This document shows, piece after piece, positions 13,784 through 14,193 of a stretch of DNA of 14,193 nt. Each line of letters opens with the position of its first letter. Position 1 is the first letter of the stretch. Location of the stretch: the NCBI GenBank assembly GCA_949051815.1, contig CARQVR010000061.1, forward strand, positions 7,273-21,465, read 5' to 3'. The translations under genes were made by a program, and so were the position numbers. The DNA comes from an uncultured Lachnospiraceae bacterium (GTDB lineage Bacteria > Bacillota > Clostridia > Lachnospirales > Lachnospiraceae). The notes beneath the pieces are model-generated. The model was not told the DNA's origin. It was given only the letters and a program-made list of their open reading frames with translations, and searched no databases.

Positions 13784-13819
13784 AAGAGACGAAGCTAAAT
13801 AATACTTCGTCTCTTTTTT
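13784..13819 (+). terminator. Second, strong terminator
   Basis: AAGAGACGAAG (13784-13794) pairs perfectly with CTTCGTCTCTT (13805-13815), with T continuing to 13819. It would end the small RNA and any DUF3800 readthrough before the tail genes. Confidence 0.9.
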
Positions 13820-13940
13820 ATTCTGATCATTATTCTTTCCGCTGGTTATCATCTGATATTATATCTCTGTATCTTCATGACAACATTCAAAATCTACCAG
13901 AATAACCGCTCTGCTCACCGCCAGAATACAGGAAGATATC

Positions 13941-14078
13941 ATGCAATCCCCCTCCCTGTACTGTGGCGGTCTGCAGACCGGCAGACTTATGAAACAGAAA
14001 AACCAGCCAACTGCAAAACCAAAAAGGAAGAAAAATTTATGGGCAATTCTTCATATGAATCCCGGAACAAGCTGTTAA
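13941..14078 (+). CDS. Possible small basic protein
   Basis: A 45-residue frame with AGGAAG five bases ahead of ATG 13941. The product is basic in the middle (KQKNQPTAKPKRKKNLW) and I do not recognise it. It overlaps the small ORF at 14039-14095 in another frame, so at most one of them is likely to be important. It lies in the poorly coding 13820-14038 stretch after the DUF3800 insert, where I otherwise see no gene. Confidence 0.25.
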   Translation: MQSPSLYCGGLQTGRLMKQKNQPTAKPKRKKNLWAILHMNPGTSC

Positions 14079-14095
14079 GGTCGATGCCGCCATGA
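14039..14095 (+). CDS. Possible leader ORF coupled to the next gene
   Basis: An 18-residue ORF (MGNSSYESRNKLLRSMPP) with AAGGAAG eight bases ahead of ATG 14039. Its stop overlaps the next start as ATGA at 14092-14095, typical of translational coupling. The frame is open back to ATG 13877, but no ribosome site supports that. It could instead be the 0-frame 5' part of a frameshifted tape measure gene. Confidence 0.3.
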   Translation: MGNSSYESRNKLLRSMPP

Positions 14096-14193
14096 CACAA
14101 CTGGGACAGTCCGGCAGCGCATCCGCTTCGGAACTCAACGCTTACTTTGAACAGGCAGCGGAAAGCGCACGCAGATACGGCGTCTCCATAAGT
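14092..14193 (+). CDS. Putative tail tape measure protein, 5' part, cut by the window edge
   Basis: Only 34 residues are visible (start MTQLGQSGSASASELNAYFE, end RRYGVSIS). The pattern of small residues, then SELNAYFEQAAESARRYGVS, resembles the segment found some way inside tail tape measure proteins, which fix tail length. If so, the usual N-terminal region is missing. The same frame continues upstream without ATG to a TGA at about 14054-14056 (IPEQAVKVDAA). The gene may therefore start here, begin by frameshift from the 14039 ORF, or have lost its 5' end to the DUF3800 insert. The nearest ribosome-like site (AAGG) is 10-12 bases ahead. Confidence 0.4.
   Translation, partial: MTQLGQSGSASASELNAYFEQAAESARRYGVSIS

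Noticed and set aside
13600..13830. Retron-type RNA
   Set aside because: No reverse transcriptase gene is nearby and no msr/msd-like inverted repeats frame the RNA.
13564..13852. Two overlapping minus-strand frames over the small-RNA region
   Set aside because: Neither has a good ribosome site, they conflict with each other, and the plus strand shows a consensus promoter and two terminators. They read as translations of a structured RNA gene.
1..14193. tRNA or rRNA genes
   Set aside because: No cloverleaf, GTTCGAATC-type arm or rRNA segment was seen on either strand.

Overview
The window looks like chromosomal DNA of a spore-forming Clostridia member, probably Lachnospiraceae. The evidence is a sporulation sigma-G gene, a YlmC/YmxH-family gene and nrdR close together, strong AGGAGG-type ribosome sites, and typical clostridial promoters and terminators. 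Three zones can be told apart.

Zone 1 (1-3.3 kb) is core chromosome. It starts with 1.4 visible copies of a 133-bp structured repeat. The minus strand then carries nrdR, a YlmC/YmxH protein and a membrane protein with zinc ribbons, ten-residue repeats and an SH3-like end. sigG follows on the plus strand, divergent from the zinc-ribbon gene.

Zone 2 (3.3-12.8 kb) is a phage-derived element, possibly a tail-like particle locus. Its left arm runs leftward: a small sigma-70-like protein followed by a DUF262/ParB-like protein. The promoter of this pair has consensus-like -35 and -10 boxes with a 17-bp spacer, and carries two perfect GAAC-N4-GTTC SOS boxes, one between -35 and -10. The right arm runs rightward: a small unknown protein, a 910-residue single-subunit RNA polymerase of the YonO/QDE-1 type (DVDGD catalytic motif, C-terminal zinc ribbon), an HU-like protein, an unknown protein, a tail-tube-like protein, an LL-H-type holin, a GH24 lysozyme fused to a C39-like peptidase, and a membrane coiled-coil protein. 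The last bases encode what may be the start of a tail tape measure protein. No capsid, terminase or integrase gene lies in this window, although the element continues past the right edge.

Zone 3 (12.8-13.9 kb) is an AT-rich insert between the lysis genes and the putative tape measure gene. It holds a DUF3800 gene and, just downstream, a consensus promoter driving a short RNA with no credible ORF and two strong terminators.

Inferred logic: DNA damage relieves LexA repression of the sigma-like/DUF262 pair, which may turn on the right arm. The element's own polymerase could then transcribe the tail and lysis genes, and holin plus endolysin would release particles. The polymerase, SOS boxes, lysis genes and small-RNA promoter/terminators are read directly from sequence. 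The regulatory chain and the particle interpretation are inference.
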